NCBI RefSeq assembly: GCF_000447295.1
Contig: NZ_KE650771.1
Location: 2,374,469-2,438,468, forward strand
DNA length: 64,000 nt
Source: Fischerella sp. PCC 9431
Lineage (GTDB): Bacteria; Cyanobacteriota; Cyanobacteriia; Cyanobacteriales; Nostocaceae
Direction: 5' to 3'
Below the pieces are notes generated by a model. That model did no database searches. It was not told the origin of the DNA and saw nothing but the letters and a program-made list of their open reading frames with translations. Below are positions 62,632 through 64,000 of this stretch, one piece after another. The position numbers and the translations under genes are program-made. How positions within the stretch are numbered: position 1 is the first letter of the stretch; each line of letters starts with the position of its first letter.

Positions 62632-64000
62632 CTAGTCAAGGTCGTTCATGAACAATACTGGTTCAGTTTCACGGTCAATACCTTTCTCGAAACCACCAGC
62701 AGCAGCACGGGCGCGACCAGCGTGCCATAAGTGACCGACTAAGAAGAAGAAAGCTAATACGAAGTGAGATGTTGCCAACCAAGCGCGGGGGTTGACGTAG
62801 TTAAAGGAGTTAGGCTCGGTAATAACCCCACCCACGGAATTGATAGAACCGTTGGGAGCGTGGGTCATGTACTCAGATGCACGACGAATTTGCCAAGGTT
62901 GTACGTCGTTTTTGATCTTGTCGAGATCCAAACCGTTAGGACCACGTAGAGGCTCTAACCAAGGACCACGGAAATCCCAGAAGCGCATGGTTTCACCACC
63001 GAAGATGATTTCACCAGAAGGAGAGCGCATCAGGTATTTACCTAGACCGGTAGGACCTTGAGCGGATGCAACGTTAGCACCGAGTTTTTGGTCACGAACC
63101 AAGAAGATGAAGGATTGAGCTTGAGATGCTTCAGCGTTGGTTGGGCCATAGAACTCGCTAGGATAAGCGGTGTTGTTGAACCAAACAAAGCAAGAAGCGA
63201 TGAAGCCCATGAGGGACAAAGCGCCCAAGCTGTAGGAAAGATAAGCCTCACCAGACCAGATGAAAGCGCGACGCGCCCAACCAAAAGGCTTGGTGAAAAT
63301 ATGCCAGATACCACCAGCAATACAAATCAAACCGATCCAGATGTGACCACCGATGATGTCTTCCATGTTGTCAACACCAACGATCCAGCCTTCGCCACCA
63401 AAGGGAGAGCTAGCCAGATAGCCGAAGATCACAGCTGGGTTCAATGTTGGGTTGGTAATCACACGAACATCACCACCACCGGGCGCCCAGGTATCATAGA
63501 CACCACCGAAGAACATTGCTTTCAGCACCAACAATAAAGCACCAACTCCTAAAAGAATTAGGTGGAAGCCGATGATGTTGGTCATCTTGTTCTTGTCTTT
63601 CCAGTCGTAACCAAAGAAAGAGGAGTACTCTTCTAATACTTCTGGACCACGGATTGCGTGATAGATTCCGCCAAAACCTAAAACGGCAGAGGAAATCAAG
63701 TGTAGTACACCGACTACAAAATAGGGATAGGTGTCTATAATTTCACCACCAGCGCCAACTCCCCATCCAAGAGTTGCCAAGTGAGGTAGTAGGATAAAAC
63801 CTTGTTCGTACAAAGGCTTTTCAGGGACAAAGTGAGCGACCTCGAATAAGGTCATTGCACCAGCCCAGAAGACGATCAAACCGGCGTGAGCAACGTGTGC
63901 GCCCAGTAATTTACCGGAGAGGTTAATGAGACGGGCGTTACCAGCCCACCAGGCAAATCCGGTGGTGTCTTGGTCACGTCCACCTCCCAAAACGCTAGGT
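62632..64000 (-). CDS. psbC: Photosystem II CP43 chlorophyll protein (5' end outside window)
   Basis: About 456 residues are visible, open to the right edge; upstream residues read [18 protein letters not shown], so only the short N-terminus is missing. Six membrane helices with chlorophyll His ligands ([54 protein letters not shown]). The large lumenal loop has [20 protein letters not shown]; its Glu and the Arg after it contact the Mn4CaO5 cluster. The end VLFMNDLD differs slightly from the common VLSMPDLD. psbD is expected just beyond 64000, overlapping as usual. Confidence 0.97.
   Translation of the reverse strand, partial: PSVLGGGRDQDTTGFAWWAGNARLINLSGKLLGAHVAHAGLIVFWAGAMTLFEVAHFVPEKPLYEQGFILLPHLATLGWGVGAGGEIIDTYPYFVVGVLHLISSAVLGFGGIYHAIRGPEVLEEYSSFFGYDWKDKNKMTNIIGFHLILLGVGALLLVLKAMFFGGVYDTWAPGGGDVRVITNPTLNPAVIFGYLASSPFGGEGWIVGVDNMEDIIGGHIWIGLICIAGGIWHIFTKPFGWARRAFIWSGEAYLSYSLGALSLMGFIASCFVWFNNTAYPSEFYGPTNAEASQAQSFIFLVRDQKLGANVASAQGPTGLGKYLMRSPSGEIIFGGETMRFWDFRGPWLEPLRGPNGLDLDKIKNDVQPWQIRRASEYMTHAPNGSINSVGGVITEPNSFNYVNPRAWLATSHFVLAFFFLVGHLWHAGRARAAAGGFEKGIDRETEPVLFMNDLD

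Overview
The window comes from a filamentous, heterocyst-forming cyanobacterium (Nostocales). It carries photosystem II genes (psbC, psbH, psbN), glgC, a cyanobacterial-type gshA, an xisH/xisI pair and many HIP1 octamers (GCGATCGC). It also has Nostoc/Calothrix-style short tandem repeats (CCCCAAT/ATTGGGG heptads) and a tiny ORF ending in RGSGR, the signature of the heterocyst inhibitor PatS. No rRNA, CRISPR array or prophage is visible.

Layout. 1-6.9 kb: a minus-strand run of a GMC (cholesterol-oxidase-like) flavoenzyme with a CxxCxxCxxxC cluster, a DUF6765-type protein, a 3-beta-HSD-like dehydrogenase, an alpha/beta hydrolase with a Cys nucleophile, and the start of a glycoside hydrolase family 1 protein that runs into a solute-binding-protein-like segment at the window edge. 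7.5-11.3 kb: a pseudo-hydrolase, an SDR, a J-domain/pentapeptide protein and a membrane protein. 11.75-13.04 kb: aroF (DAHP synthase) behind two tandem attenuators, each with its own leader peptide holding seven consecutive Phe/Tyr/Trp codons. 13.5-18.8 kb: a TIR-FGE fusion that looks like a diversity-generating-retroelement target, ahcY and an MscS channel. 19-25 kb: the PatS-like peptide, a phased 20-bp repeat array, argJ, three tandem copies of a small RNA each with its own promoter and terminator, gatB and recR.

25-35.9 kb: small hypotheticals, a zinc protease, a PstS-like protein, a two-gene D-glutamate cyclase, cysQ, a PfkB kinase containing an inserted palindrome, rsmI, rpsU, xisI/xisH, pth, tatA, psbH and psbN. 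36-46 kb: an MtfA-like protease, hydrolases, a decayed TIR-WD40 gene, a histone-deacetylase-family protein, gshA, trmL, a LysM/M23 peptidase and tRNA(CAU). 46-54.3 kb: a glycogen debranching enzyme with a repeat-derived in-frame insertion, then a thiol-redox neighbourhood (2-Cys peroxiredoxin, AhpC/TSA protein, MFS pump with TetR regulator, GST) disturbed by an IS630-type element and a partial duplication. 54-64 kb: DnaJ-type chaperone, a P-loop kinase, glgC, a CPBP protease, a DUF3326 protein, a 110-bp MITE, a 2Fe-2S ferredoxin, a TIR-GUN4 fusion between imperfect direct repeats, and psbC running off the right edge.

Most genes are chromosomal housekeeping genes. The most unusual features lie between genes: the tandem aromatic-leader attenuators, the PatS-like micro-ORF, the small-RNA array, and dispersed palindromes that have twice entered coding sequence without breaking the frame.
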